A stretch of DNA of 64,000 nucleotides, taken from Stenotrophomonas maltophilia. Its GTDB lineage: Bacteria; Pseudomonadota; Gammaproteobacteria; Xanthomonadales; Xanthomonadaceae. The notes under the pieces are model-generated. The model was not told where the DNA came from and did not search any database. It saw nothing but the letters and a program-made list of their open reading frames with translations. The position numbers were made by a program, and so were the translations under genes. Below are positions 7,807 to 18,694 of the stretch, in pieces. Location: contig NZ_CP090423.1 in the NCBI RefSeq assembly GCF_023518235.1, positions 2,975,001-3,039,000 on the forward strand, in the 5' to 3' direction. Positions within the stretch are counted from its first letter, which is position 1. The number at the start of each line of letters is the position of its first letter.

Positions 7807-9516
7807 ATGACTGAGATGCTTGTGATTATTGCCGTCAGCGTTGTGCTGGCGTGGCCGCTGGGCGTGTACCTGGCGCGGGTGATGCGTGGCACGCCGATGA
7901 AGGTCGACGTGCTGTTCCACTGGATCGAGAAACCGCTGTACCGGGTGTTCGGTGTCGATCCATCGCGTTCGATGAGCTGGCGCGGCTATGTGCTGGCGTT
8001 CGTGCTGAGCAACGTGGTGGTGGCGGTGCTGACCCAGACCGTGTTCATGACCCAGGCCTGGCTGCCGTTGAACCCGGACCAGATCCCGAACATGCGCTGG
8101 GACACCGCGCTGCACACGATGATCTCGTTCCTGACCAACACCAACCAGCAGCACTATTCGGGCCAGGCGCAGCTGTCCTACCTTTCCCAGATGACCGGCA
8201 TCACCGGTCTGCAGGTGGTAACGCCGATGATGGGCCTGGCGTTGGCCGTGGCCACGCTGCGCGCGTTGTTCTCGCGTGCGCCGCAGGCTGCGGCGGCCAC
8301 CGGCGCCGGCGATGACCGCCAGGTGGCGGTGGGCAACTACTACGTGGACGTGGTGCGCCTGTGCGTGCGCTTCCTGCTGCCGCTGTGCCTGGTGTGGACC
8401 CTGCTGCTGACCAGCCAGGGCGTGCCGTCCACGATGGCGGGCGGGCCGCAGGCCACGCCGATCGATGCCAGCGCCGGCATGGCCGAGCAGAAACTGCCGT
8501 TGGGCCCGGTGGCGGCGATGGTCGCGGCCAAGCAGCTGGGGGCCAATGGTGGCGGCTGGTACGGCCCCAACAGCAGTTTCCCGCTGGAAAACCCGACGCC
8601 GCTGTCCAACGCGCTGGAAGTGCTTGGCATCCTGCTGGTGCCGATGGCGGTGATCTTCATGATCGGTGCCTTCACCGGCCGCCGACGCTTCGGCGTTCTG
8701 GTGTTCAGCTGCATGCTGGGCATGTCGCTGCTGTCCACCGGCGCGATGATGTGGAGCGAGGGCCATAGCGCCAGCGCCGCCACCCCGCTGCTGATGGAAG
8801 GCAAGGAGGTGCGTTTCGGCGCCGATGGCACTGCGCTGTGGGCGGCGGTGACCACCCAGGTCTCCAATGGCTCGGTGAACGGCATGCACGATTCGCTGGC
8901 GCCGCTCAGTGGTGGCATCGCGATGGTCAACATGCTGGTCAGCGCCATCTGGGGCGGCATCGGCTGCGGCCTGCAGCAGTTCATCGTGTACCTGCTGCTG
9001 GGCGTGTTCCTGGCCGGCCTGATGACCGGGCGTACGCCGGAACTGTTCGGCCGCAAGCTGGAGACACCGCAGGTACGCCTGCTGGCGCTGCTGGTACTGC
9101 TGCAGCCGATCACCCTGCTGGTGTTCACCGCGATCACCCTGGCCGTGCCCGGCCTGGCCGGCACCTCCAACCCCGGATTCCATGGCATCAGCCAGGTGTT
9201 CTACGAGTATGTCTCGGCCTATGCCAACAACGGCTCGGGCTTCGAAGGGCTGGGTGACGCCACGCTGTGGTGGAACCTGAGCTGCTCGCTGGTGCTGCTG
9301 CTGGGCCGCTTCCCGCTGCTGATCATCCCGCTGGTAGTGGCTGCGCAGCTGGCCGCCAAGCGCCAGGCGCCGGAATCTGCCGGCAGCCTGCAGATCGAAA
9401 CGCCGACCTTCGCCCTGACCCTGGTCTCGGTGATCGTCATCCTGACCGTGCTGCAGTTCATGCCGGCGCTGGTACTCGGCCCGATTGCCGACCATCTGAG
9501 CCTGGGACTGCACTGA
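7807..9516 (+). CDS. kdpA: K+-transporting ATPase subunit A
   Basis: 569-aa polytopic membrane protein, the K+-selective channel-like subunit of the high-affinity KdpFABC pump. The early [20 protein letters not shown] segment and the selectivity-filter-type loops [41 protein letters not shown] and [10 protein letters not shown] are all in place. Start ATG 7807 ([10 protein letters not shown]) places the first membrane helix at the N-terminus as expected. It ends 10 bp before kdpB. Confidence 0.97.
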   Translation: MTEMLVIIAVSVVLAWPLGVYLARVMRGTPMKVDVLFHWIEKPLYRVFGVDPSRSMSWRGYVLAFVLSNVVVAVLTQTVFMTQAWLPLNPDQIPNMRWDTALHTMISFLTNTNQQHYSGQAQLSYLSQMTGITGLQVVTPMMGLALAVATLRALFSRAPQAAAATGAGDDRQVAVGNYYVDVVRLCVRFLLPLCLVWTLLLTSQGVPSTMAGGPQATPIDASAGMAEQKLPLGPVAAMVAAKQLGANGGGWYGPNSSFPLENPTPLSNALEVLGILLVPMAVIFMIGAFTGRRRFGVLVFSCMLGMSLLSTGAMMWSEGHSASAATPLLMEGKEVRFGADGTALWAAVTTQVSNGSVNGMHDSLAPLSGGIAMVNMLVSAIWGGIGCGLQQFIVYLLLGVFLAGLMTGRTPELFGRKLETPQVRLLALLVLLQPITLLVFTAITLAVPGLAGTSNPGFHGISQVFYEYVSAYANNGSGFEGLGDATLWWNLSCSLVLLLGRFPLLIIPLVVAAQLAAKRQAPESAGSLQIETPTFALTLVSVIVILTVLQFMPALVLGPIADHLSLGLH

Positions 9517-9526
9517 GGACACCCCC

Positions 9527-11584
9527 ATGAGTAGTCATGCAAGTTCAACCCGTAGTTCCCATGCGCCGCGCCCTGCCCTGCTCGATGCCGCCGGCCTGCG
9601 CCGTGCGCTGATCGAGGCGGTGCGCAAGCTGTCGCCGATGCACCTGGTGCGCAGCCCGGTGATGGCGGTGGTGATGGCCGGCACGATCGTGGCAGCGATC
9701 GTCACCCTGACCGGCAATGCGCCGCTGGGCTTCGGCCTGGCGGTGACCGCGATCCTGCTGGTGACCGTGCTGTTCGGCAACTTCGCCGAGGCCGTGGCCG
9801 AAGCCCGCGGCCGTGGCCAGGCCGCCTCGCTGCGCCGTGCCCGCCAGGATCTGGTGGCACGCCGGCTGGCGGCACCGCAGCCGGATGCCGCCGAAACCCA
9901 GGTTCCAGCCGCCGAACTGCGGCCGGGCGACCACGTGATCGTCAGTGCTGGAGAACTGGTGCCGGCCGATGGCGAGATCGTGCAGGGCCTGGCCACCATC
10001 AACGAAGCGGCGGTGACCGGCGAATCGGCACCGGTGCTGCGCGAGGCCGGCACCGACCGTTCCGGCGTGATCGGCGGCACCAAGGTGCTGTCCGACCAGA
10101 TCATCGTGCGGGTGACCGCCGAGCCGGGCCACAGCTTCCTGGACCGGATGATCGCGCTGGTGGAAGGTGCCAACCGGCAGAAGACCCCGAACGAGATCGC
10201 GCTGACCCTGCTGCTGGCGGCGATGACGCTGACCTTCCTGGTGGTGGTGGCAACGCTGCCGGCCATCGGCGCTGCAGTTGGCGTGCAGGTCGATCCGCTG
10301 CTGCTGATCGCGCTGCTGGTGTGCCTGATCCCGACCACCATCGGCGGCCTGCTGCCGGCCATTGGTATTGCCGGCATGAACCGAGCGCTGGCCGCCAACG
10401 TGCTGGCCAAGTCGGGCAAGGCGGTGGAAGTGGCCGGCGACGTCGATGTGCTGCTGCTGGACAAGACCGGCACCATCACCTACGGCGACCGCCAGGCCAG
10501 CCACTTCCATCCGCTGGCCGGTATCGATGCCAGCCAGCTGCGCGAAGCGGCGCTGTTGTCCTCGCTGGCCGACCCGACCCCGGAAGGCAAGTCGATCGTG
10601 CGCCTGGCCCGCGAACAGGGCTGCGCCACCGCCGAGCCGGAGCATGCCGACTACCTGGCCTTCAGTGCACAGACCCGCATGTCCGGTGTCGACCTGGAAC
10701 ATGGACGCCAGATCCGCAAGGGCGCGCTGGACGCGATCCGCAACCACGTGCAGGCGCACGGCGGCAGCGTGCCGGCCGAACTCGGCGGACGCGTCGAGCA
10801 GGTAGCACGCAATGGCGCCACCCCGCTGGTCGTCGCCGAGGGCCGCCACGTACTGGGCGTGATCGAGCTGTCGGACGTGGTCAAGCACGGCATGCGCGAG
10901 AAGTTCGCGCAGCTGCGGGCGATGGGCATCCGCACGGTGATGATCACCGGTGACAACCCACTGACCGCCGCCGCCATCGCCGCCGAGGCCGGTGTGGACG
11001 ACTACATCGCCGAGGCGCGCCCGGAAGACAAGCTGGCGCGCATCCGCCAGGAACAGGCCGGCGGTCGCCTGGTGGCGATGGTCGGTGACGGTACCAACGA
11101 TGCCCCGGCGCTGGCCCAGGCCGACATCGGCCTGGCAATGAACTCTGGAACGCAGGCGGCGAAGGAAGCCGGCAACATGGTCGATCTGGATTCGGACCCG
11201 GCCAAGCTGCTGGCGGTGGTGGAGGTAGGCAAGCAGCAGCTGATCACCCGCGGCGCGCTGACCACGTTCTCGCTGGCCAACGATGTGTCCAAGTACTTCG
11301 CGATCCTGCCGGCGCTGTTTGCCGCTGCGGTTCCGACCATGGCCGCACTGAACGTGATGCAGCTGTCGAGCCCGCGCAACGCGGTGCTGGCGGCGCTGAT
11401 CTTCAACGCCCTGGTGATTCCCGCCCTGATCCCGCTCGCCCTGCGTGGCGTGCGCTTCCGCCCGGCCACCGCCACTGCGCTGCTGCGCCGGAACATGCTG
11501 GTGTACGGCCTCGGCGGCGTGCTGCTGCCGTTCGCGGCGATCAAGTTGATCGACCTCCTTCTTGTCCTGGTATTCGGCGCATGA
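9527..11584 (+). CDS. kdpB: K+-transporting P-type ATPase subunit B
   Basis: 685-aa P-type ATPase that drives Kdp K+ uptake. The phosphorylation motif DKTGTIT has the aspartate at residue 312. The actuator loop reads VTGESAPV, and the hinge [12 protein letters not shown] and [14 protein letters not shown] segments are present, so the catalytic cycle is intact. The N-terminal 30 residues (Ser/His/Arg-rich) are longer than in many homologues. The stop overlaps the kdpC start by 4 bases (ATGA), which couples their translation. Confidence 0.97.
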   Translation: MSSHASSTRSSHAPRPALLDAAGLRRALIEAVRKLSPMHLVRSPVMAVVMAGTIVAAIVTLTGNAPLGFGLAVTAILLVTVLFGNFAEAVAEARGRGQAASLRRARQDLVARRLAAPQPDAAETQVPAAELRPGDHVIVSAGELVPADGEIVQGLATINEAAVTGESAPVLREAGTDRSGVIGGTKVLSDQIIVRVTAEPGHSFLDRMIALVEGANRQKTPNEIALTLLLAAMTLTFLVVVATLPAIGAAVGVQVDPLLLIALLVCLIPTTIGGLLPAIGIAGMNRALAANVLAKSGKAVEVAGDVDVLLLDKTGTITYGDRQASHFHPLAGIDASQLREAALLSSLADPTPEGKSIVRLAREQGCATAEPEHADYLAFSAQTRMSGVDLEHGRQIRKGALDAIRNHVQAHGGSVPAELGGRVEQVARNGATPLVVAEGRHVLGVIELSDVVKHGMREKFAQLRAMGIRTVMITGDNPLTAAAIAAEAGVDDYIAEARPEDKLARIRQEQAGGRLVAMVGDGTNDAPALAQADIGLAMNSGTQAAKEAGNMVDLDSDPAKLLAVVEVGKQQLITRGALTTFSLANDVSKYFAILPALFAAAVPTMAALNVMQLSSPRNAVLAALIFNALVIPALIPLALRGVRFRPATATALLRRNMLVYGLGGVLLPFAAIKLIDLLLVLVFGA

Positions 11585-12231
11585 ACCGTTCTGTTTCCAC
11601 TTCGTCTTCCCTGTCCCGCGAACCGAAAGCCGAGGCCCGCGTGGCCAGCCTGCAGGACGGTGCCAGCTGGCGCCCGGCGATTGGCCTGGGCCTGGCCACG
11701 CTGCTGCTGGCCGGTGCGGTCTATGCCGGCATCGCTACCGGCTTTGCCGGCCTTGCCTTCCCGGGCCAGGCCGAAGGCAGCCTGCTGCGCGATGGCAACG
11801 GCCAGGTGCGTGGCTCGGTGTGGCTGGCGCAGCCGTTCACCGCCGAAGGCTATTTCCAGGCGCGGCCATCGGCGGCCAACTACGACCCGATGGCGGCGGC
11901 CGGTTCCAACCTGGCGCGCAGCAACCCGGCACTGGCCGAACGCGTGGCCGCCAGCACGGCGGCCGTGGCTGCACGCGAAGGCGTGGCGCCGGCGCAGGTG
12001 CCGGCCGATCTGGTCACCCAGTCCGGTGGTGGCCTGGACCCGCAGCTGTCGCCGGCCGCGGCCCAGCTGCAGGTGGTCCGCGTGGCGCGCGCCCGCGGGC
12101 TGCCGGTGGAACGGGTGCAGGCACTGGTGCAGGCCCATACCGAAGGACGCCAGTGGGGCGTGTTCGGCCAGCCACGGGTGAACGTGGTGACGCTGAACTT
12201 CGCCCTGGACCACGCGGCCAAGGCGCCGTGA
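11581..12231 (+). CDS. kdpC: K+-transporting ATPase subunit C
   Basis: 216-aa single-span subunit that stabilises KdpAB. One membrane helix at about residues 33-58 ([20 protein letters not shown]) is followed by a periplasmic domain with the family signatures [28 protein letters not shown], and the C-terminal [20 protein letters not shown]. The first 30 residues are a Ser/Arg-rich extension. The start is ATG 11581 inside the kdpB stop. Confidence 0.96.
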   Translation: MNRSVSTSSSLSREPKAEARVASLQDGASWRPAIGLGLATLLLAGAVYAGIATGFAGLAFPGQAEGSLLRDGNGQVRGSVWLAQPFTAEGYFQARPSAANYDPMAAAGSNLARSNPALAERVAASTAAVAAREGVAPAQVPADLVTQSGGGLDPQLSPAAAQLQVVRVARARGLPVERVQALVQAHTEGRQWGVFGQPRVNVVTLNFALDHAAKAP

Positions 12232-12258
12232 TGCCGGCCTGCACCCGCTGCGCGCACA

Positions 12259-14943
12259 ATGGCCGGCATGACAGCGGCACCCATGACTGATGTGCGTACC
12301 CGCCAGGCCGATGCCCTGGTGGAAGGCCTGCAACGCGAAGCCGGCGGCAAGCTGACCGTGTTCCTCGGTGCGGCGCCGGGGGTGGGCAAGACCTACACCA
12401 TGCTGACCCGCGCGCAGGAACAGCTGCGCCGTGGTGTCGATCTGGTGGTCGGGCTGGTGGAAACCCACGGCCGGGCCGATACCCAAGCGCTGCTGGAAGG
12501 CCTGCCGCAGCTGCCGCTGAAGGATGTGGCCTACCACGGCCACGCCCTGCAGGAGATGGATCTTGACGCCGTGCTTGCACGGCGTCCTGCGCTGGTGCTG
12601 GTGGACGAGCTGGCGCACCGCAATGCGCCGGGCAGCCGCCACGAGCGACGCTGGCAGGATGTGATGGAACTGCTGGACGCCGGCATCGATGTCTGGACGA
12701 CGGTCAACATCCAGCATCTGGAAAGCCTCAACGATGTGGTGATGCGCATCACCGGCGTGCGGGTCAGCGAGACAGTGCCGGACGGCGTGCTCGATCGCCT
12801 GCATGACATCGTGCTGGTCGACCTGCCGCCTCGCGAGCTGATCGCGCGCCTGCAGCAGGGCAAGGTGTACGTGCCCGAGCAGGCCGCGCAGGCGTTGCAG
12901 GCGTTCTTCTCGCCCGCCAATCTGACCGCACTGCGCGAGCTGGCGATGCAGGAGGCGGCCGACCGCGTTGACAGCAGCCTGCGCGAGACCCGTGCCGCAC
13001 GCGGCGAAGGCAACCTGCCGCTGCGGCGTGGCGTGCTGGTGGCCATCGATGGGGGTGGCCAGAGCGAATACCTGGTGCGGGTGGCGCGGCGCATCGCCGA
13101 ACGCCGCGACGCACCGTGGACGGTGGTGACCGTGCAGAGCCGGCGCCAGGACGAGGCGACCCGGCGCGAGATCGATGCGGCCTTCGCGCTGGCGCGGCGG
13201 CTGGGCGGTGACGCCGAACTGCTGCACGGCTCCAGCATCGCCGATGCCCTGCTCGACCATGCCGCGCACAATGGTGTATCCACTCTGGTGCTGGGCCGTA
13301 CCCGCGAACGGCCGCTGGCACGGATGTTCAACCGCACGCTGACCCAGCAGCTGATCCAGCGCGGCGCGCACTACGAGATCACCATCATCAGCACCCCGCA
13401 GGCGCGCGCGCGATCGCGACGCGAAGGCCTGTTGCCGCCCGGGCGCGGCATCAGCTACGAGCCGGTGCAGGCGCTGATCGCCACCGCGCTGGCCTGTGCC
13501 GTGGCGTGGCTGGCCGAGCGCTGGGTGGGCATGGCCGACCTGTCGATGGTGTTCATCGTGGCGGTGGTGCTGGTCGCCGCGCGAACCCGCGCCAGCGTGG
13601 CGGTGATGGCGGCGATCCTGTGCTTCCTCGCCTACAACTTCCTGTTCATCGCGCCGCGCTTCACCTTCGCCATCGGTGCGCGCCAGGGCGTGATCACCGT
13701 GTTCCTGTTCCTGGCCGCGGCACTGGTGGCCGGCCGCCTGGCCTCACGCCTGCGCATGCAGGTGATCGCGTTGCGCGCGGCCAACCGCCACGCCCGCGCG
13801 CGCCAGCAGCTGGGCCGCCAGCTGGCCAGCGCGGCCGGCAATGGCGAGGTGGCGCAAGCCGGGCGGCACGCGCTGGAACAGGCCATGGACGTGCCGGCGT
13901 GGCTGCGGATCGGCGCCGACACCGCCACCGGCGGCCGCAGCCAGCCAGGCGACACCGATCTGGCGGCCGCCGATTGGGCCCTGCGCCACGGTCAGCCCAG
14001 CGGTCGCTTCACCGATACCCTGGCCGGCGCGCAGTGGTGGTTCCTGCCGCTGCTGGATGGCGAGGACCGCGCGATCGGCGTGGCCGGACTGTATCTGCCC
14101 GGCGCCCAGGCACGCCTGTTGCCCGAGCAGCGCCAGCTGGCCGAGGCGATGGTCGACGACATCGCCCAGGCCGCGCTGCGCACCCGTCTGGTGGCCGAAC
14201 TGGAACAGGCGCACGTCAGTAACGAGACCGAGCGCCTGCGCTCGGCGCTGCTCTCCTCGGTATCGCACGATCTGCGCTCGCCGCTGGCGGCGATGATCGG
14301 TTCGGCCGACAGCCTGGCCAGCTATGGCGGGGCGATGGACAGCGCCGACCGCCGCGCCCTGCTGGACACCATCCTGGTCGAGGGCGAACGCCTGGACCGC
14401 TACATCCAGAACCTGCTGGACATGACCCGGCTCGGCCACGAAGGCCTGAAGATCAACCGCGACTGGATCGGCGTGGACGAGCTGATCGGCTCGGCGGCGC
14501 GGCGCCTGCAGCGCTACCAGCCGAAGGTGCGGCTGGAGCTGGACATTCCGCCCACGCTGGCGCCGATCTGGGTGCACCCGGCACTGGTCGAACAGGCGGT
14601 GTTCAACGTGATGGAGAACGCCGCCAAGTTCTCCCCGCCCGACGCCGCCGTGCAGGTGCAGGCGCGCGAACTGGACGGGCAGCTGCGCATCGACGTGATC
14701 GATGCCGGCCCCGGCATTCCCGACGACGAGCGCGCACGCATCTTCGACATGTTCTACAGCGTCGAGCGCGGTGACCGCGGCCGCCACGGCACCGGCCTGG
14801 GACTGACCATCTGCCAGGGCATGATCGGCGCGCATGGTGGCAGCGTGCAGGCGCTGCCAGGACGCGATGGTCGCGGTACCCTGATCCGCATCACCCTCCC
14901 CCTGCTCAAGCCAGCGTCCCACGATGAGCCCGACTCCGACTGA
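12259..14943 (+). CDS. kdpD: Osmosensitive K+ channel sensor histidine kinase KdpD
   Basis: 894-aa sensor kinase/phosphatase for KdpE. The N-terminal KdpD domain has a Walker A (GAAPGVGKT, residues 37-45) and the VDELAHRNAPGSRHERRW segment. A UspA-like domain follows at about 255-375, then clustered membrane helices at about 400-500. A GAF-like stretch precedes the kinase core, with SVSHDLRSPL (phospho-accepting H670) and an ATPase N-box VMENAAKFSPP and G-box GTGLGLTIC. Possible starts are ATG 12259, 12268 and 12283. CACAAT at 12254-12259 looks like a -10 box, which would favour a leaderless message beginning at or near 12268. The gene overlaps kdpE by 20 bases. Confidence 0.95.
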   Translation: MAGMTAAPMTDVRTRQADALVEGLQREAGGKLTVFLGAAPGVGKTYTMLTRAQEQLRRGVDLVVGLVETHGRADTQALLEGLPQLPLKDVAYHGHALQEMDLDAVLARRPALVLVDELAHRNAPGSRHERRWQDVMELLDAGIDVWTTVNIQHLESLNDVVMRITGVRVSETVPDGVLDRLHDIVLVDLPPRELIARLQQGKVYVPEQAAQALQAFFSPANLTALRELAMQEAADRVDSSLRETRAARGEGNLPLRRGVLVAIDGGGQSEYLVRVARRIAERRDAPWTVVTVQSRRQDEATRREIDAAFALARRLGGDAELLHGSSIADALLDHAAHNGVSTLVLGRTRERPLARMFNRTLTQQLIQRGAHYEITIISTPQARARSRREGLLPPGRGISYEPVQALIATALACAVAWLAERWVGMADLSMVFIVAVVLVAARTRASVAVMAAILCFLAYNFLFIAPRFTFAIGARQGVITVFLFLAAALVAGRLASRLRMQVIALRAANRHARARQQLGRQLASAAGNGEVAQAGRHALEQAMDVPAWLRIGADTATGGRSQPGDTDLAAADWALRHGQPSGRFTDTLAGAQWWFLPLLDGEDRAIGVAGLYLPGAQARLLPEQRQLAEAMVDDIAQAALRTRLVAELEQAHVSNETERLRSALLSSVSHDLRSPLAAMIGSADSLASYGGAMDSADRRALLDTILVEGERLDRYIQNLLDMTRLGHEGLKINRDWIGVDELIGSAARRLQRYQPKVRLELDIPPTLAPIWVHPALVEQAVFNVMENAAKFSPPDAAVQVQARELDGQLRIDVIDAGPGIPDDERARIFDMFYSVERGDRGRHGTGLGLTICQGMIGAHGGSVQALPGRDGRGTLIRITLPLLKPASHDEPDSD

Positions 14944-15637
14944 TGCCAGCGCGCCGGCCCCGCGCGTGCTGGTGATCGATGATGAAACCCAGATCCGCCG
15001 GTTCCTGGACATCAGCCTGCGCGCGCAGGGCTACCAGGTGCGCCAGGCCGAGAATGGCCAGCAGGGACTGCAGATGGCGGCCAGCGAAGACATGGACCTG
15101 GTGATCCTGGACATCGGCCTGCCGGACATGGAAGGCCATGAGGTACTGGAGCAGCTGCGGCAGTGGAGCCAGGTGCCGGTGATCATGCTGACCGTGCGTG
15201 CCGGTGAAACGGAAAAGGTGCGGGCGCTGGACAACGGCGCGAACGACTATGTGACCAAGCCGTTCGGTACCCAGGAACTGATGGCAAGGGTGCGGGCGCT
15301 GCTGCGCACCCGCAGCGTGCCGACCGACGGCACGCCACCGGTGTTCGACGATGGCCACCTGCACGTGGACCTGGTACGCCGCGAAGTGGCGCTCGATGGC
15401 GAGCCGGTGGCGCTGACCCGCAAGGAATACGCGCTGCTGTCGCTGCTGCTGCGCAATGCCGGGCGGGTGGTGACCCAGCCGCAGATCCTGCAGGAAATCT
15501 GGGGCCCGACCCACCAGCATGACACCCACTACCTGCGCATCCTGGTCGGCAAGCTGCGGCACAAGCTGGGCGATTCGGCACTGGATTCGCGCTACCTGTT
15601 CACCGAACCAGGCGTGGGATTGCGGTTCAAGGGGTGA
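14924..15637 (+). CDS. kdpE: Response regulator KdpE (OmpR family)
   Basis: 237-aa transcription factor that activates kdpFABC. The receiver domain begins LVIDDETQIRRFL with the phosphoacceptor D63 (VILDIGLPD) and conserved KPF lysine. The C-terminal winged-helix domain carries LTRKEYALLSLLLRN and ends YLFTEPGVGLRFKG. It overlaps the kdpD 3' end by 20 bases, so the pair is translationally coupled. Its likely target is the TTTATG-N5-TTTACG site upstream of kdpF. Confidence 0.96.
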   Translation: MSPTPTDASAPAPRVLVIDDETQIRRFLDISLRAQGYQVRQAENGQQGLQMAASEDMDLVILDIGLPDMEGHEVLEQLRQWSQVPVIMLTVRAGETEKVRALDNGANDYVTKPFGTQELMARVRALLRTRSVPTDGTPPVFDDGHLHVDLVRREVALDGEPVALTRKEYALLSLLLRNAGRVVTQPQILQEIWGPTHQHDTHYLRILVGKLRHKLGDSALDSRYLFTEPGVGLRFKG

Positions 15638-15641
15638 GGGT

Positions 15642-15739
15642 GTGCCGACCAACGGTCGGCACCCACCAGACAAGCGAATTGGGAAGAGCATCCACGCATA
15701 GCGTGGAACTGCTGGGTCGACCAAGGCCGACACCTACCA
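15642..15739. repeat. Cluster of REP-like palindromes after kdpE
   Basis: Three palindromes fill most of the kdpE-algC gap: GTGCCGACC/GGTCGGCAC (15642-15662), TCCACGC-ata-GCGTGGA (15691-15707), and a degenerate GTCGACC-aa-GGCCGAC followed by ACCTACC (15717-15737). The middle one has the same arms as the hairpin at the centre of the long palindrome near 42335. A further hairpin, GCCGGGC/GCCCGGC, lies at about 15826-15842. I see no gene in 15638-15847. Confidence 0.6.
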
Positions 15740-15847
15740 ACAGCACCGGGAAACTGTCAGAGGTGGGGCGGTGTCCCACGGATAGCCCGCTCTTGATGTT
15801 GAGGTTGATGTTGCTTCGGCGGGTGCCGGGCGCAGCCCGGCCCCGTC

Positions 15848-18193
15848 TCAGAACCCCAGCGGGGTGTCGCCCAGCACCGGTTGCAGCTGGCTGCGGAACA
15901 GGGCCTGGATGCGTTCCAGTGCAGCCTCGTCGCTACCTTCAAAGCGCAGCACCAGCACCGGCGTGGTGTTGGAGGCACGCACCAGGCCCCAGCCGTCGGG
16001 GAAGTCCACACGCAGGCCGTCGATGGTCGACAGCCGGCCCCCCACGTAGGGGTTGTCCGGCGATTGCGCAGCCGCCACCAGCATCGCCACCAGCGCGTGC
16101 GGTGTCCCGTCGGCCACCGGCACCTTCAGTTCTGGCGTCGCCACCATCTCCGGCAGCTCGGCCAGCACCTCGTCCGGGGTTTCCTCGCGCTGGGCCAGGA
16201 TCTCCAGCAGGCGTGCCGCCGCATACAGGCCGTCGTCGAAACCGAACCAGCGTTCCTTGAAGAAGAAATGGCCGCTCATCTCGCCGGCCAGCTCGGCATC
16301 GGTCTCGCGCATCTTCGCCTTCATCAGCGAATGCCCGGTCTTCCACATCAACGGGCTGCCACCATTGCGCAGCACGTGGTCGGACAGCTTGCCGGTGCAT
16401 TTCACATCGTAGATCACCATCGCACCGGGGTTGCGCATCAGCACATCGGCGGCGAACAGCATCAGCAGGCGGTCGGCATAGATGATCCTGCCTTCGCCGG
16501 TGACCACGCCCAGCCGGTCACCATCGCCATCGAAGGCCACGCCGAGGTCGGCGCCAAAGCGCTTCACCGTCTGCACCAGGTCTTCCAGGTTGGCCGGTTC
16601 GCTGGGGTCGGGGTGATGGTTGGGGAAGGTGCCGTCGACATCGCAGTACAGCGGAATGACTTCGGCACCGATCGCCTCCAGCAGCTGCGGCGCAAATGCA
16701 CCGGCCACACCGTTGCCGGCATCGGCGACGACCTTCAGCGGACGATCCAGCTGCACGTCATCGGCAATGCGCTGGATGTAATCGGCGCTGACGTCGCGCT
16801 GCTGGTAGTCACCCGGTTCGGTGGCCTGCACCAGGCGACCCTCGACGATGCGTGCGTAGAGATCGGTGATGGCATCGCCGGACAGCGTCTCGCCGCCGAT
16901 GACAATCTTGAAGCCGTTGTACTCGGGCGGGTTGTGGCTGCCGGTCACGGCCACGCAGGTGCCAGTACGCAGGTGGAAGGCGGCGTAGTACACCACCGGG
17001 GTCGGTGCCAGGCCGATGTCGATCACCGCGCAGCCGGCGCGGCGCAGCCCTTCGGCCAGGCCCGCCGCCAGCTCCGGGCCGGACAGGCGGCCATCACGGC
17101 CGATCACCACTTCGCGCAGCCCCTGTTCCAGCGCCACGGTACCGATGGCCTGGCCGATCAGCGCGGCGGTCTTCGGCGTCAGTTCGCTGCCGGTCACGCC
17201 GCGGATGTCGTAGGCACGGAAGATTCCCGCCGCCAGCTCTTCAGCCGGCACCGGCGGCGGCGGCGGCGGGGTGGCATCACGGTTGGCCGTGCTGGCCGCC
17301 GGCGGCGGGGACTGCTGCAGGCTTTCGCTCAGCGTCGGGCCCAGGTCGGCCTCGACCGCCGAGGCGCGGCGCGGCAGCGGCAGCGACGCCGGCAGGCGAT
17401 GGCGCCCCACCACCAGCAATACGGCGATGAACGCCAGCAACAGGGCAACGATGGCGCTGGCCAGCGCGCCCAGGCCCAGCGGCCCGGCCTCGACGCTGGG
17501 CACCGACGCGGCCAGCCGCAGCGGCGTTCCTGGAATGGGACGCGCCAGTGCTTCGGCACCTTCGGCCAGGCTGGCATTGCCCTGGCTGACCAGATCGCGC
17601 ACGCCCTGGCGCAGGCCGAGGAAACCGCTGGACGGCGCACTCGCCTGGTCCAGCGCCGAGGTCAGCCGCAGCAGCGGCTGGCGCACATACACCACGGCCG
17701 GGCCGAGGTTACCCAGCTGTACCGGCGCGGCCAGGCCCAGCCGGTTGCCACCGCCGTCGCGGACCACCCGTACGCCGGGCTTGCCTTCGGCCAGCGCGGC
17801 CTCCAGCAGGGCCAGGCGGGCATAACCGAAGGCCGCCGGATCGGCATAGGCGGTCGCCAGGTCGGAGGTCAGCACCTCCACCTGTTCCACGCCGGTCCAG
17901 CTCTCGCGCAGGGCCAGGGCGGCGGCGGCCGCATCACCGGCCTGCAGCGCCTGCTGGACGCGATCGTTGTTGAGGTGCTGCTGCAGCTGCTGCACCTGGC
18001 CAGCGGCGGCCTGCTGCAGCCCCTGCACGGCCTGGTCACGCGCCTGCTCCAGCGCCTGGCCGTTGGCCTCCTGGCGCCACTGCTGCACCGCGCTCCAACC
18101 GAACCAGCCTGCCAGCAGGACCAGCAACACCCCCAGAAGGGGAGCGCCGCGCCCCAATGACCGTCCCCGCTGTTCCTCCCCGATGCCGCTCAT
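15848..18193 (-). CDS. algC: Phosphomannomutase/phosphoglucomutase with membrane-bound N-terminal domain
   Basis: 781 aa, about 320 longer than a plain PMM/PGM. The C-terminal part (from about residue 325, IFRAYDIRGV) is a complete alpha-D-phosphohexomutase: active-site serine S419 in VTGSHNPPEYNG, metal loop DGDGDR near 551-556, sugar loop GEMSGHFFF and phosphate loop RASNTTPVL. It interconverts Man-6-P/Man-1-P and Glc-6-P/Glc-1-P for lipopolysaccharide and exopolysaccharide. The N-terminal part has a helix at about 18-37, a periplasmic domain of about 215 residues, a second helix at about 255-278, and a Pro-rich linker (TPPPPPPVP). It is last in the coaBC-dut-algC unit. That gene order matches the one I recall from Pseudomonas aeruginosa. 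Confidence 0.93.
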   Translation of the reverse strand: MSGIGEEQRGRSLGRGAPLLGVLLVLLAGWFGWSAVQQWRQEANGQALEQARDQAVQGLQQAAAGQVQQLQQHLNNDRVQQALQAGDAAAAALALRESWTGVEQVEVLTSDLATAYADPAAFGYARLALLEAALAEGKPGVRVVRDGGGNRLGLAAPVQLGNLGPAVVYVRQPLLRLTSALDQASAPSSGFLGLRQGVRDLVSQGNASLAEGAEALARPIPGTPLRLAASVPSVEAGPLGLGALASAIVALLLAFIAVLLVVGRHRLPASLPLPRRASAVEADLGPTLSESLQQSPPPAASTANRDATPPPPPPVPAEELAAGIFRAYDIRGVTGSELTPKTAALIGQAIGTVALEQGLREVVIGRDGRLSGPELAAGLAEGLRRAGCAVIDIGLAPTPVVYYAAFHLRTGTCVAVTGSHNPPEYNGFKIVIGGETLSGDAITDLYARIVEGRLVQATEPGDYQQRDVSADYIQRIADDVQLDRPLKVVADAGNGVAGAFAPQLLEAIGAEVIPLYCDVDGTFPNHHPDPSEPANLEDLVQTVKRFGADLGVAFDGDGDRLGVVTGEGRIIYADRLLMLFAADVLMRNPGAMVIYDVKCTGKLSDHVLRNGGSPLMWKTGHSLMKAKMRETDAELAGEMSGHFFFKERWFGFDDGLYAAARLLEILAQREETPDEVLAELPEMVATPELKVPVADGTPHALVAMLVAAAQSPDNPYVGGRLSTIDGLRVDFPDGWGLVRASNTTPVLVLRFEGSDEAALERIQALFRSQLQPVLGDTPLGF

Positions 18194-18205
18194 CGATGTC
18201 CCCTG

Positions 18206-18694
18206 TCAACGCACCCCGGTATGGCCGAATCCACCCGTGCCCCGCACGCTGTCGGTGAAAGTATCCACCACCTGCAGGCTGACGCGGGCAATGGGCACGA
18301 CCACCAGCTGGGCGATGCGATCACCCGGCTCGACGGTGAAGGCTTCGCGGCCGCGGTTCCACACGCTGATCAGCAGCGGCCCCTGGTAATCGGCATCGAT
18401 CAGGCCGGTACCGTTGCCGAGCACGATGCCGTGGCGATGGCCCAGCCCGGAACGCGGCAGGATGACCGCGCACAGGTGCGGATCGGCAATATGGATGGCC
18501 AGGCCACTGGGCACCAGCGCGGTGTCGCCAGGCTGCAGGGTCAGCGCGGTGTCCAGCGCCGCACGCAGGTCTATGCCGGCGCTGGCTTCGGTGGCGTAGG
18601 CCGGCAACGGCCAGCTGTCGCCGAAACGCGGGTCGAGCAGCTTGACCTGCAACGGCTGCGGGGAAAATGCCGGTGTGGATACCGCCTGGGTCAT
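18206..18694 (-). CDS. dut: dUTP diphosphatase
   Basis: Homotrimeric dUTPase (162 aa) that hydrolyses dUTP to dUMP, keeping uracil out of DNA and feeding dTMP synthesis. The five family motifs are visible: [40 protein letters not shown], and the C-terminal P-loop-like [10 protein letters not shown]. The start overlaps the coaBC stop by 4 bases and its end is 12 bp before algC, so the three genes form one operon. Confidence 0.97.
   Translation of the reverse strand: MTQAVSTPAFSPQPLQVKLLDPRFGDSWPLPAYATEASAGIDLRAALDTALTLQPGDTALVPSGLAIHIADPHLCAVILPRSGLGHRHGIVLGNGTGLIDADYQGPLLISVWNRGREAFTVEPGDRIAQLVVVPIARVSLQVVDTFTDSVRGTGGFGHTGVR

Noticed and set aside
11002..13371. A 789-codon minus-strand open frame over kdpB, kdpC and kdpD
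   Set aside because: The kdp genes on the other strand are complete and recognisable; the antisense product has no plausible fold.
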